Positions 11,791 through 22,745 are shown, counted from the first letter of the stretch. The stretch is 64,000 nt of DNA from Cordilura impudica (GCA_963682025.1 OY821518.1:14776100-14840099), one strand, 5' to 3'. Program-made: numbers and translations. Notes: generated by a model not told the origin, from the sequence alone.

Positions 11791-12345
11791 CAGTGAGTGA
11801 CATTATAATGGAAACTTTTAACAATTTGAATGGTCAATACCAAAAAATTGGATCATAAAATTAAAAACTTTTTATTAATTTAAATATTTGTATGTTTTAT
11901 TTATTTTAAAAAGAAACAAAAAAATATTAACATAAAATAGCTTAACCCCAGAAAATAATAACAGTATTCATTTATATTATTATTATTTATATTGGAAACG
12001 TTTATTGTACAATAATTAAAAACTTTCCCTAAATTTTTGGTTTCAATATTTTGCTGGGCATCCATTATTTTTTAGTACTGCTTCACAACGTCGAGGCATG
12101 GAGTCAATTAAATTTTTGATGACATCTATTGAAATTGTTTGCTACTCTGAATTAACTGCATCTTAGAGGTGTGTTTTGAGGCATTGTCAGACCAGGGGCA
12201 TATTTTCCTATTTAAGAACAGAAACTTTAAATATTTAAATAACGGTTAAGATTTTATACATTTTATTTCATATCATCTTCTATTTTTATTGTTTTAATGA
12301 ACTCTGGGACAGAAGTTTAAAAGTTTCCATCGTTTTATCATCACT
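11791..12345 (-). mobile_element. Tc1-like transposon relic, internally deleted
   Basis: Inverted ends are visible: TACAGTGAGTGACATTATAA then GGAAACTTTTAA at the left, and the reverse complement of AGTGATGATAAAACGATGG then AAACTTTTAA at the right. Inside, on the minus strand (about 12043-12130), the C-terminal end of a Tc1-type transposase is readable, with the residues SMPRRCEAVL and a terminal PAKY followed by a stop. The catalytic region is gone, so the copy is dead. Confidence 0.7.
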
Positions 12346-12779
12346 AAAATCCTAAATAAAAATAATGTAATTTTTAAATTATTTTCATCTATCATATCTT
12401 TAAAAACTAGCAGATCGCAGCCCTCGAAATTCGAGTACAAATTCAGGGAAATTTTATTTTTTCATTAAATAAATTATTTTATAAGACCCGAAAGGTATGC
12501 CAACCAATTTAAGACAATTCACAATTCAACGTATTTTAAACATCGATTGCTTTATTGTTTTAAATTCAACACAATTATTATTTTGAAGAAAGCAAACACA
12601 CAAACACATTAACAAATTTGATAAACACAAACATAGCATTGTATAATTTTATATATGTATTCGTAGCAACTTTAAATGCATTTTACTCCAAAAAAATGTA
12701 AAAATTTTAAAATCTGTAAATCTGGTAGACAGCTAAAAAGAAATACCTTTCAAATAAGACACGCTTGGTAGAAAGCTAA

Positions 12780-13240
12780 TGACCCCTATGATATCGACTT
12801 AAATGGTCATAATATCCAAATTATTACATACATCTCAGTCAAATTGGGCCTGTGTATGTTTATTGCATCCATTATTCAGTAGTCTATAAATAAACCCTAT
12901 AGAACAATTTTGAGTAAAGCTGCTCCCGATCTTCACTTAAATCTATCAAAAAACAAAAATATTGCACAGATTTTTCTCAAATTTGGTTTGTGTATATTTT
13001 TTCAAAATATAAGTGACTTTACCAAAGATGGTCAGGATCGGTCCATTTTTCGACCTAGTCCCCATATAAATATAGCTTCCGATATGAACTTTTTCATATC
13101 TGCAGCCAAAAAAATTAATAACAATGGCACTCAAATTTGGTTTATGCTAATTTTCTATATTCAATTAGTTGAACCTAAGAGATAGGGTCCTTAAACGCAT
13201 GGTATAGGATATCGTATAGTCAGGCTAAACCGACCGTAAT
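12780..13240 (-). repeat. Truncated family A element inside a Helitron
   Basis: Only the hairpin-side half is present, starting at AATGACCCCTATG and ending in a degraded palindrome (CAGGCTAAACCGACCG). The junction with the D2 cap (TTTTTTGGACTTAAAAAAACC) is nearly the same as at 16.39 kb. Confidence 0.7.
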
Positions 13241-13249
13241 TTTCGTTCT

Positions 13250-13809
13250 TTTTTTTTGGACTTAAAAAAACCTTTTTTTTCTGATTATAAGAAAGTGTTC
13301 CAATATTTAAAAAAAGAAATCATGTGAGTCCGATCGCAGGGGAGATGTTTAAACATCTAGAATTAAAGATTTTTTTACAGCACTTTCTTAAAAGTAAACA
13401 GAAAGCGTATCACTTATAGCAATCAACTGCAGGGGCACTGTTAATATAAAAATAATTTATATTATTTATTATTTTAACCTGTTAATTTTTAATTTTTGGT
13501 TTTTTATTTTTAATTTTTCGTTCTTCATTTTTCGTTTTTCATTTTTAATTTTTTTTAATTTTTAATTTTTTATTTTTAATTTTTTAATTTTAATTTTTCA
13601 TTTTTTATTTTTTATTTTTCATTTTTTATTTTTAATTTTTTATTTTTCATTTTTAATTTTTTTCCTCATTTTCCATTTTTCATTTTCCAATTTTTATTTT
13701 TTATTTTTCAATTTTAATTTTTTATTTTTCATTTTTTATTTTTCATTTTTTATTTTTCATTCTTCATTTTTAATTTTAGTTTTTCATTTGTCATTTCTTA
13801 TTTTGCATG
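13250..13809 (+). repeat. Family D element copy D2 (left cap plus short array)
   Basis: The left cap (13250-13483) carries GTGAGTCCGATCGCAGGGGA, a perfect palindrome GATGTTTAAACATC (13343-13356) and CAACTGCAGGGGCACTG. The heptamer array runs from 13484 to 13809. There is no right cap. Confidence 0.7.
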
Positions 13810-14118
13810 TTTCAAATAAGATATGCTTGGTAAAAATCGGGAGGAAACTGTATAACAAATCATCGTTCACAAGAAATCGCGTTACCTATTAATATTATAT
13901 ATAAATGTTCCATAAATTATTTCTATATAAAAAAGAAATTCTTTAAAAAGTCAACAATATACAGTAAAAATTTTAATTTTTCATAGTATTTCTGGATTTT
14001 TCAGATTTTCAAAATATTAATATTTGAAATATTAACTTAAGACCCTACGAAATTTTGTATTTTTTTATTAAAACTATTACTGTTTTTTTCGCATGGCTTC
14101 TTTTTCTCAGTTCTATTT

Positions 14119-14400
14119 TTTATACCCTCCACACCACTGTGCAGACGGTATACCTCAGTTTGTCATTCTGCTTGTAACGCATCGAAAAATGCATTTGCGA
14201 ACCCATAAAGTATACATATTCTTGATCCTTATAACAACACGAGTCGACATAGCGATGTCCATCTGTCTGTCAATCCGTACGTCCGTCTGTCTGTTGAAAT
14301 CACGCTCATTCACAAGAAAACCAATTTATCTGGGTACGCTTAAGATAATATTGTTTATCATTATTTCGAACACGTTGCATTTGAAAATGGGATAAATCGG
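14119..14400 (-). mobile_element. Family B fragment (reverse)
   Basis: It begins TATACCCTCCACACC and has GTCATTCTGCTTGTAACGC, CGAGTCGACATAGCGATGTC, a (GTCY) tract and TTGAAATCACGCTCATTC. The hairpin end is not found. The frame 14093-14395 across it is a by-product. Confidence 0.65.
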
Positions 14401-14518
14401 GCATAATTGAGCCAAGTTATGGTTAAAAATATGCAAAAAATGCAAAAAACGAAATTTTTGCTGTAATACTTTAATAATATATTTATCAATTTGTTCACTT
14501 TTTCAAATATTTTGTTTA

Positions 14519-15092
14519 CATTTATAATATTAATAGGCAAGTTGATTTCTTGTGACCGATGTAACTTTATCAGTTTTGAACCGATTTTGACCAGAGATAC
14601 CTAATTTGAAAGGTATTTCTTTTTGGCTGACCACCAAGATTTACAGATTTATCGTCTGGAACATTTTTTAAAAGTAAAATTCATTTAAAATTGCTACTAA
14701 GGCATACATAAAATTATACAATGCTGTGTGTGTATTTATTAAATTTTTTAATGTGTTTGCAAAAATTGTATATGAAAAGCCCTGTGTTGAATTGAAAAAC
14801 AATTTTGAACATAAACCTATAACGACAATAGCGCAATCGAATTTCATTATAATAATTGCATTTCACATGCCCTATATTGAATTGTGAATTGCCTAAAATT
14901 GGTATACCTTTAGGTGGCATACAAGGTTGTTCAAATACTTTTAAGCTCTTGTTTCTGTGTGTTCAACAAATATTTATAATGAATAAATTTAATGAATTAA
15001 ATAGATTGAATAACATTGAAAGAAATAAATTGAATGAAAAAATAAAATTTCCTAGAATTTGCACTCGAATTTCGAGGGCTGGATTCTGCTGG
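14519..15092 (+). mobile_element. Non-autonomous Helitron ending in CTGG
   Basis: The 5' end TTTATAATATTAATAGGC has lost the canonical TC. The 3' end has the hairpin arms GCACTCGAA and TTCGAGGGC, then CTGG (fits CTRR) before a T. No helicase or replication initiator is encoded. Confidence 0.7.
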
Positions 15093-15349
15093 TTTCTTTT
15101 TAAATGGTTCAAAAGGTACACATATTAAGGTAACATAAAACGCACGTGGAATAAATCACAAATTCGGCACAGTCGAATTTATCACTCTTACTTGTTATTG
15201 TCCATTAGCTTAGCTGAAACATTTTTGCTAATATAGTTTGTGTGTCATGCCTTTCAGTATGGAATAGAGCGAACTAGTTCAGTAAACCGTATTTAAGTAA
15301 ACGAAGAGCTTTTTAAATTGAACTAGAAAGCACATCACTAACATGAATT

Positions 15350-15606
15350 AAATTTGTCCAATTTCTATATGATAATCTGGATCTTACTGCAATTTAAGTC
15401 GATCCATAGCGGTTATTTGTATATATTTATATTTGCGACCGTAATTTGCATACAAGACACTGAAACAGAGAGACTAACGGACGGTCAAACAGACAGATGG
15501 ACGACTCAGAAAGTGATTCTGAGAAAGGGATTCTGAGTCGTTTGGTAAAATAAAAGATGAGCCTGGGCCAAATATTTTTGGTAGTTACAAACATCAGCAC
15601 AATGTC
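15350..15606 (+). repeat. Family A fragment (forward, GTCY end)
   Basis: It holds the GATAATCTGGATCTTA block, a GACGGTCAAACAGACAG tract, a repeated GATTCTGAG word and CAAATATTTTTGGTAGTTACAAA. The terminal repeat is missing. It lies head to head with the reverse copy that follows. Confidence 0.6.
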
Positions 15607-15636
15607 TTTATACCCTGGACACAAAACTGGATACAA

Positions 15637-16390
15637 TTATACCCTATACCACTATGTGGTATAGCACTTTGTGCCGATGTTTGTAACTACCAAAAATATT
15701 TAACCTAGATGCATCTTTTATTATTCAGATCGCTTTCTGAGTCGATTTAGCAATGTCCCCGTCCGTCCGTCCGTCCGTCTGTGTGTTCATGCAAACCTTG
15801 TAATCAAACTACAGGTCACAAATATGATTATATTTTGATGAAATTTAGTATATAAGCTACTATCGGCCATAGGATGAACCCTACTGAAATTGGTAAAAAT
15901 CAATTTATGTTGAGACCAAACCCCCATACTAATCACCCCCTAAGATATCGACTTAAATGGTCATAATAAACAAATTATTATATAGATCTCAGTCAAATTG
16001 GACCTGTGTATGTTTATTGCGTCCATTATTCAGTAGTCCAAAAATAGACCCTATAGGATAATTTTGAGACATAGGCCCCATACAAAGCTGCTCCCGATCT
16101 TCTTTTAAATCTATCAAAAAACAAAAATATTGCACAGATTTTTTTAAAATTTGACTTTACGTGACTTACCAAATTTGGTCAGGATCGGTACATTTTTCGA
16201 CCTAGGCCCCATATAAATATAGCATCCGATATGAACTTTTTCATATCTGCAGCCAAAAAAATTATTAACCATGCCACTGAAATTTGGTTTATGCTTATTT
16301 TGTATATCCAATTAGTTGAACCTAAGAGATACGGTCCTTAAACGCATGTTATAGGATATCGTATAGTCGGTCTAAACCGACTGTAAATTT
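15637..16390 (-). mobile_element. Family A element (reverse), joined to D3
   Basis: Starts TTATACCCTATACCACTATG and has the (GTCC)n tract at 15757-15780. It ends in GGTCTAAACCGAC and runs directly into the D3 left cap with the same junction as at 13.24 kb. Confidence 0.75.
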
Positions 16391-17395
16391 CTTTCTTTTT
16401 TTTGACTTAAAAAAAACCTTTTTTTTTTGGGATTATAAGAAAGTGTTCCAATATTTAAAAAAAAAATCATGTGAGTCCGATCGCAGGGGAGATGTGTAAA
16501 CATTTAGCAATTAAAGATATTTTTATAGCACTTTCTTAAAATCAAACAGAAAGCGTATCACTTATAATAATAATTATTATTATTTATTATTTTAACCGGT
16601 TAATTTTTAATTTTTCGTTTTTTATTTCTAATTTTTCGTTCTTCATTGTTCGTTTTTCATTTTTAATTTTTAATTTTTTTTTATTTTTAATTTTTTTTTA
16701 AGTTTTCATTTTTAATTTTTTATTTTTAATTTCTCATTTTTTAATTTCAAATTTTCATTTTTCATTTTTCATTTTTTTCTTCATTTTTCATTTTTCATTT
16801 TCCAATTTTTATTTTTTTTTTTAGTTTTTCATTTTTCATTTTTTTTTTCATATTTTATTTTTCATTTTTTATTTTTCATTTTTTATATTTAATTTTTTAT
16901 TTTTCAGTTTTTATTTTTCATTTTTCATTTTTTATTTTTCATGTTTAATTTTTTATTTTTCATTTTTATATTTCATTTTTTATTTTTCATTTTTTTTTTA
17001 TTTTTCATTTTTAATTTTTCATTTTTAATTTTTAATTTTTTATTTTTCATTTTTAATTTTTCATTTTTTTATTTTTAATTTTTTATTTTTCATTTTTCAT
17101 TTTTAATTTTTTATTTTTAATTTTTTATTTTTAATTTTTTATTTAAATTTTTTTTTTTCATTTTTAATTTTTTAATTTTAATTTTCAAACAGGTTATCAT
17201 AATATCATAATTTTTTCACCAATACAATCACATTTTGTCTTACGACTCACATGTTACGCTCACATGTTACGATTACATGTTACGCGGTTTTTGAAATTTA
17301 CCCCCCTGCGCTATAGATGTTTACACATCAAAAGGTTATAACATGTAAAAATAACTACAAAATTTTAAAAATTTAATAACTCCGCGGATTATTAC
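16391..17395 (+). repeat. Family D element copy D3 (both caps)
   Basis: The left cap (16391-16605) contains GTGAGTCCGATCGCAGGGGA and GATGTGTAAACATT (16491). The array runs 16606-17186. The right cap (17187-17395) begins CAAACAGGTTATCATAATAT and has ACATGTTACG three times at 13-base spacing, CCCCCCTGCGC, then GATGTTTACACATC (17316-17329). This is a compact complete copy. Confidence 0.75.
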
Positions 17396-18362
17396 ATTTT
17401 AATTTTTTATTTTTAATTTTTAATTTTTTAATTTTATTTTTTCATTTTTTATTTTTTATTTCTCATTTTTTATTTTTCAATATATTTAATTTTTTATTTT
17501 TCATTTATTATTTTTCATTTTTAATTTTTTATTTTTTATTTGTCATTATTCATTTTTAATTTTAGTTTCTCATTTGTCATTTCTTATTTTTAATGTTTCA
17601 TTTTTTATTTTTAATTTTTAATTTTTTATTTTTAATTTTTTATTATTCATTTTTTATTTTTTATTTCTCCTTTTTATTTTTTTTTTTAATTTTTTATATT
17701 TCGTTTTTCATTTTTCATTTTTCATTTTTAATTTTTTTTATTTTTCATTTTTCATTTTTGATTTTTGATTTTTGATTTTTTATTTTTATTCTTAATTGTT
17801 TATTTTCCATTTAAATTTTTTTTTAATTTTTCATTTTTCGTTTTTCATTTTTCATTTTTTATTTTTCATTTTTTATATTTAATTTTTTATTTTTCATTTA
17901 TCATTTTTTTTTTCATTTTTCATTTTTTATTTTTCATGTTTAATTTTTTATTTTTCATTTTTATATTTAATTTTTTATTTTTAATTTTTTTTTTATTTTT
18001 AATTTTTCATTTTTCATTTTTAATTTTTTATTTTTCATTTTTAATTTTTAATTTTTTTATTTATCATTTTTTATATTTCATTTTTCATTTTTAATTTTTC
18101 ATTTTTTATTTTTAATTTTTTATTTTTCATTTTTTTTCATTTTTTATTTTTCATTTTTAATTTTCAAACAGGTTATCATAATATCATAATTTTTTCACCA
18201 ATACAATCACATTTTGTATTACGACTCACATGTTACGTTTACATGTTACGCGGTTTTTAAAATTTACTGCGCGTATAGATGTTTACACATCAAAAGGTTA
18301 TAACATGTAAAAATAACTAAAAAATTTTTAAAATTTAATAACTCCGTGGATTATTACATTTT
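17396..18362 (+). repeat. Family D array and right cap duplicated in tandem (D4)
   Basis: A second array (17396-18163) and a second right cap (18164-18362) follow D3 directly. The cap is nearly identical to that of D3 but has ACATGTTACG twice instead of three times. It includes GATGTTTACACATC at 18278-18291. The outward flank (CAAAAGGTTATAACATG...) is shared by both caps, so array plus cap was duplicated as a ~970 bp unit. Confidence 0.7.
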
Positions 18363-18902
18363 TCAAAAGTCTTTTCACGGATATTCTGAATCGATCGGTA
18401 AAATAAAAGATAAGTCTAGGTCAAGAATTTGTGGTAGTAACAAATTCATTATACTCTCACAACATAGTGTATAATTTTCCTCTTTCGAAGCGTCCATCTC
18501 AACTAAAAGCTATAAAAAATAATTATTACATAATTATAGTTTTCGAATCCACTATTAAATACTGGTTAAGTACTCATAAAAATACCCCAAATTTAAGTTT
18601 GTACATGAAGTAGCTGGCGAGAGTTTATGTCCACTGTGAATAAGTGGCGCTAAGTGCGGATAAGTATTACACCTAGTAATGTTTACATTTAGCCATTAAA
18701 ATTTTTTTAAAATATTTGTTGTTTTTGAGGAATTTTATCGATTCCACATTTGTCTGCAAACATAAGAAGGGTATTTTTCTCTCCAAAATATAATGTGCTT
18801 CATACAGGCAAATATTAACGTAGTTGAACTTGAATTTTGTTGCTTTTTTTTGTGAAGTTCTAATTAATAAAAAAAAAAAATGGAGCCGTGAATTTCACAA
18901 AA
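18363..18902. other. Family A end fragment and unassigned sequence
   Basis: 18375-18450 matches the end of family A (GATCGGTAAAATAAAAGAT, TAGGTCAA). The rest is AT-rich with nothing recognised. Confidence 0.4.
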
Positions 18903-19097
18903 TTCTATTGGAAATTCCATTCCCACCCCTGTATAGAAACAATCTGGTACAAAATAATAATAAATCAAGCTGCATTTGCACTTCAAATGTATTTTTCTAT
19001 TTTTCTATTGGAAATTCGATTCCCACCCCTGTATAGAAACAATTGGTAACAAAATAATAATAAATCAAGCTGCATTTGCACTTCAAATGTATTTTTT
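18903..19097 (+). repeat. 100 bp tandem direct duplication
   Basis: Units start at 18903 and 19003 and are nearly identical. Each contains TTCCCACCCCTGTATAG and CAAGCTGCATTTGCACTTC. Confidence 0.85.
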
Positions 19098-19203
19098 TCA
19101 CTTTGAAATCACCACAAATTTAGTTGTTACTAATTGTCAGAAACTAATTTTTAGTAATTAGAAATAAACACATTTGACGTTCTTCTTTTTTTAATTATTA
19201 GAA

Positions 19204-19209
19204 TTTATT
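19204..19209 (-). terminator. Polyadenylation signal of Kazal gene 2
   Basis: AATAAA on the minus strand, about 100 bases after the stop codon. Confidence 0.5.
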
Positions 19210-19307
19210 TTTTCAAATTAATAATTTTAAATTTATATCGAACAAATTGACACTTATCATTTAATTCTTCCAAAATTATTAACGGTAACTTTGGATACTG
19301 CTGTTTA

Positions 19308-19523
19308 TTAACATTGTCCAGAACGAATCATATTTAGACTGCGACCCATACGTTCCATTTCACGTCTACTGCAATCGAATTCACAACGATTGGAGTAAGT
19401 CTTCGAATTGGAAGCACAAACAGGATCATAAATACGGGGACAAGGACAATAAGCGGCACTTGTCTGAGCACTGAAGGTAAAAGCCACCAGTAAGAAGGCA
19501 AAAATTATATGTAAGAACTTCAT
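19308..19523 (-). CDS. Secreted single-domain Kazal-type serine protease inhibitor (gene 2)
   Basis: The 71-residue product is counted from the ATG at 19523. An upstream in-frame ATG at 19556 would add eleven residues in front of the signal peptide. The inner ATG is preferred because it starts MKFLH, as gene 4 does, and puts the hydrophobic core at the N-terminus. Signal peptide is about 1-23. The Kazal domain (26-71) has all six cysteines at 26, 28, 36, 47, 51 and 71, and the signature TYSNRCEFDC. Predicted P1 is Arg30. Unlike gene 1 there is no acidic linker. It is the only cluster member on the minus strand. A TATA-like TATAAA lies at 19602-19607. Confidence 0.92.
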   Translation of the reverse strand: MKFLHIIFAFLLVAFTFSAQTSAAYCPCPRIYDPVCASNSKTYSNRCEFDCSRREMERMGRSLNMIRSGQC

Positions 19524-19601
19524 TTTAACTCTCCAACCAAATACGATATAAATCAACGCTGTTTTTTTTTTGTATTGATTTTAAATGTTCAACGTTAAAA
19601 G

Positions 19602-19607
19602 TTTATA
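19602..19607 (-). promoter_or_regulatory. TATA box of Kazal gene 2
   Basis: TATAAA on the minus strand, about 80 bases upstream of the preferred ATG. Position is comparable to the TATA box of gene 1. Confidence 0.5.
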
Positions 19608-19619
19608 AGACGACTGATT

Positions 19620-20488
19620 AGTCAATATTGAGTATTTTTATCAACAAGTGGTTTGGTTTTCTATTGTATTTATTAAAAGAAAATAAAAAAAAATCCGTGA
19701 GCTATCGAACCATACTCGTATCGACGTTTGGTTGCCACTATTATATCTTATCGGTACTTTTTTTTCTATAATTGTTTTATTGTTGGTTAGAGGAAAAATA
19801 TTTAAATAGAATTCAATGGCAGCAAAGGGTGAGATTTTGTTTTTTAGAAACGGGGGAAGTTTTAAATATCTAATTAACATATCCAGACAATGAATAGGAA
19901 CTGAATAACAAAACAGCCGCAAAACTCACATAAATAAATACCATCATAAAATGTTAATTAAGCTTAATGTACTTGTTGATTTGTCATAAAACAATGTTTG
20001 TTGTGTACCTATAGTCTAATTTATATTTTAAAATGTTACTCATTTGTAATGGAAAACCTCACCCTGTATTTTGTTTTGTTTTTGTTTCAATTCCTTTCAA
20101 TTCGTTGTTATTTTTGGCTAATAAAGAAGCTACAACTTTGTTTTGTTTGCATATAAAACAACAACAATAATAATTGTTTGGAGCTTTTTTTTCAAGTTAT
20201 CAAGAAATAAAACTCAAAAAGCTTTCATGTACTTTAATTGTCGAACAAAAGGTTTCAGTTATTTTGACATCGAAGTTGCTTTAATATATTGGCTTGTTAT
20301 TTCCGGGAAAGGTTCTAACAGAACAATTCACAATTTGGATTTTTAAATTAAACACAAAGAAGTGTATATTCTTTGATACTTTGCCAAACAACTTTTCTAT
20401 TATCCCATCTTTTTACTGTTACTCTACTGAGACAATTCGTAATTATTTAAGACCAAGTAACTCAGATGTAGAAAAACTAATTGACGGT
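19620..20488. other. AT-rich intergenic sequence
   Basis: No recognised gene or repeat family. The short frames here lack any family feature. Confidence 0.4.
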
Positions 20489-20489
20489 A

Positions 20490-21623
20490 TCTATAATATT
20501 AATAGGATAGGCGATTTCTTGTGACCGATGTTTTGTTCTACCGTTTTATCCCGATTTTGATCAAACCTATATTGTTTGAAAGGTATTCCTTTTTAGCCGT
20601 TTTGCAGATTTACAGATTTTTAAATTTTTTTCTTTATTTTAAAGTTGCTACTAACACATATATGAAACAAGTAAGAAAATTATAGTCGGTCTAGACCGAC
20701 TATACGATAGCCTATACCATGCGTTTAGAAACCCTATCTCTTATGCCCAACTAACTGGACATAGAAAATAAGCAAAAATCAAATTTGAGTGGGATTTTTA
20801 TTAATTTTTTTGGCTGCAGATATGAAAAAGTTCATATCGGATGCTATATCCATAAGGGGACTAGGTCCAAAAATGGACCGATCCTGATCATGTTTGGTAA
20901 AGTCTCTTGTATTTTGCAAAAATATATACAAACAAAATTTGAGAAGAATCAGTGCAATATTTTTGTTTTTTAACAGATTTAAATGAAGTTCGGGAAGCAG
21001 CTCTATATGGGGCCAAAGGGATCATTTTTGGACTACTCATGGATGGATGTAATGAACGCATGCAAACCCAATTTGAGTAAGATCTATATGACAATTTGGA
21101 TCTTATGGCAATTTATGTCGATTTCATAGGGGTAATTTGTATGGGGGCTAGGTCTGAACATGGACCGATTCTCACCAATTTCAATAGCGTTCATCCCATG
21201 GCCGATAAAAGCTTTTATGCCAAATTTCATCAAAATATGTTCATATTTACGACCTGCAGTTTGATTACAAGGTTTACATGGACACACAGACGGACGGACG
21301 GACGGACGGACGGACGGACATTGTTAAATCAACTCAGAAAGTGATTCTGATTCGATCGGTATAATTAAAGATGGGTCTAGGTCAAATATTTTTGGTTGTT
21401 ACAAACAGCAGCACAAAGTCATTATACCCAAACCACATAGTGGTATAGGGTATAATTATACATATGCTATGCTATTAAATTTGTTAATGTGTTTATTAGT
21501 GAGTTTGTTATCTTCATTCACAATAATAATAAACCGTAAAAGTGTTGGTTTGTGAATGGGCTAAGTTGAAAAATAAAGTTGCCTAGAAATTGCATTCGAA
21601 TTTCGAGTGCTGGAATCTGCTAG
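20490..21623 (+). mobile_element. Non-autonomous Helitron carrying a nested family A element
   Basis: The 5' end is TCTATAATATTAATAGG preceded by A. The 3' end has hairpin arms GCATTCGAA/TTCGAGTGC and CTAG (21620-21623) followed by T, as expected for A|T insertion without target duplication. Only ~345 bases are Helitron; 20667-21455 is a family A insertion. Confidence 0.8.
20667..21455 (+). mobile_element. Family A element, reference full-length copy (forward)
   Basis: Order of parts: ACAAGTAAG; a 22 bp perfect palindrome made of ATAGTCGGTCT and its reverse complement; ATACCATGC, a shortened form of the inner block ATACCCTATACCA seen in sister copies; about 3.5 degenerate ~150 bp modules anchored by AAATTTGAG-like words (20781, 20936, 21070, 21222); a (GACG)n/(GTCC)n tract (21293-21320); a GATTCTGATTCGATCGG block; and the end ACCACATAGTGGTATAGGGTAT, which holds a small hairpin and the inverted copy of the inner block. 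No convincing gene is inside. The palindrome, subterminal inverted repeat and (GTCY)n tract resemble dipteran mini-me / DINE-1 (Helentron-associated) elements; that assignment is inference. Confidence 0.85.
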
Positions 21624-21665
21624 TATGAATTAAACCTTTTACTAAACAAACTATCCACTGCTTTT

Positions 21666-21707
21666 GGTTACTGATGAGGGTTAGTGACTCGAAACAGCTG
21701 TATAACC
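21666..21707 (+). ncRNA. Hammerhead ribozyme candidate (type I, short stem III)
   Basis: In order: stem I 5' strand GGTTA (21666-21670); core CTGATGA (21671-21677); stem II arms GGGT and ACTC around a short loop (G-C, G-U, G-C, U-A pairs); core GAAA (21691-21694); a self-complementary stem III ACAGCTGT; U then A as the cleavage-site nucleotides (after 21702); and stem I 3' strand TAACC (21703-21707), the exact complement of GGTTA. All invariant core positions are present. The palindromic short stem III is typical of hammerheads in Penelope-like elements and animal retrozymes. Activity is untested. Confidence 0.75.
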
Positions 21708-21969
21708 TGTCATGTAGAATATAGATAGATTTTTGAAACAAATCTTCCAATGTTTTTTTGCATTATTTAAAGTAAAATCATTTGATCTTGAGTCTGATTA
21801 ATTTCAAACTCAATCAATTCAAAATATACATTGCAAAATTATAAAAACTCAAAAGAATTGTATCATTAATCTTTGAATATTTATTTAACCTTTGAGTACA
21901 ATTTTACAGGAAGTGGATTTTTTTTTTTTTTTTTTGGAAATTTCATTTAACAAATTTAATACTTCCAAT
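21708..21969. other. AT-rich sequence downstream of the hammerhead candidate
   Basis: A T run lies at 21918-21936. I found no coding part of a Penelope-like element. Confidence 0.35.
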
Positions 21970-22745
21970 TTATACCCTATACCACTATGTGGTTTGGGTA
22001 TAATGACTTTGTGCTGCTGTTTGTAACTACCAAAAATATTTGACCTAGAACCATCTTTTATAATACCGATTGAATCAGAATCACTATCTGATTCGCTTTA
22101 ACGATGTCCGTCCGTCCGTATGTGTGTCCATGTAAAGCTTGTAATCAAACTGCAGGTCGCAAATATGAATACATTTTGATGAAATATGGTATATAAGCTT
22201 CTATCTGTCATAGGATGAGAATCGGTCCATGTTCAGACCTAGCCCCCATAAAAATGACCCCTATGAAATCAACATAAATTGCTATAAGATCCAAATTATC
22301 ATATAAATCTTACTCAAATTGGATTTGTATGTAGTTATAACATCCATTAATCAGTAGTCCAAAAATGATCCCTATTGGGCAACTCTTAGTCAAAGGCCCG
22401 ATAAAGAGCTGCTTCCCGATCTTCACTTAAATCTATTAAAAAACAAAAATATTGCACTGATTCTTTTCAAATTTTGTTTGTATATATTTTTGCAAAATAC
22501 AAGAGACTTTACCAAACATGGTCAGGATCGATCGATTTTTGGGCCTAGTCCCCATATATATATAACATCCGATATGAACTTTTTCATATCTGCAGCCAAA
22601 AAAATTAATAAAAATCCCACTCAAATTGGGTTTATGATTATTTTCTATATCCAGTTAGTTAGGCCTGAGCGATAAGGTCTCTAAGAGCATTGTATAGGGT
22701 ATCGTATAGTCGGTCTAGACTGACTATAATTTTCCTACTTGTTTT
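21970..22745 (-). mobile_element. Family A element (reverse), full length
   Basis: Begins TATACCCTATACCACTATG and ends in a palindrome with one mismatch and CCTACTTGTTTT. The (GTCC) tract is short here (22107-22118). Confidence 0.85.

Larger units (their letters stand above)
12407..13900 (-). mobile_element. Helitron (reverse) split by a family A-family D composite
   Basis: The 3' end is at 12407 (CTAG, then the hairpin CTCGAAATTCGAG) and the 5' end at about 13885-13900 (CCTATTAATATTATA). The Helitron is interrupted from about 12780 to 13809 by a truncated family A copy and a truncated D element. The insert is bordered on both sides by ~25 bases of the same Helitron sequence (containing TTTCAAATAAGA and GCTTGGTA). 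Confidence 0.65.

Noticed and set aside
17593..18094. Phe-rich plus-strand frames; same at 27544-29355, 40689-41884 and 51791-52114
   Set aside because: Same heptamer-array artefact in D3, D4, D5, D6 and D7.
19524..19556. Upstream ATG extending Kazal gene 2 by eleven residues
   Set aside because: It would place polar and aromatic residues before the signal peptide. The inner ATG matches the paralogues.
20785..20973. Recurrent ~62-residue frame (contains GCRYEKVHIGC) in most family A copies, and its counterpart with CMGARSEHGPIL
   Set aside because: The frame recurs because the repeat recurs. Copies vary in length and start, there is no domain, and both strands give similar open frames. A codon-level test on many copies would be needed to claim a peptide.
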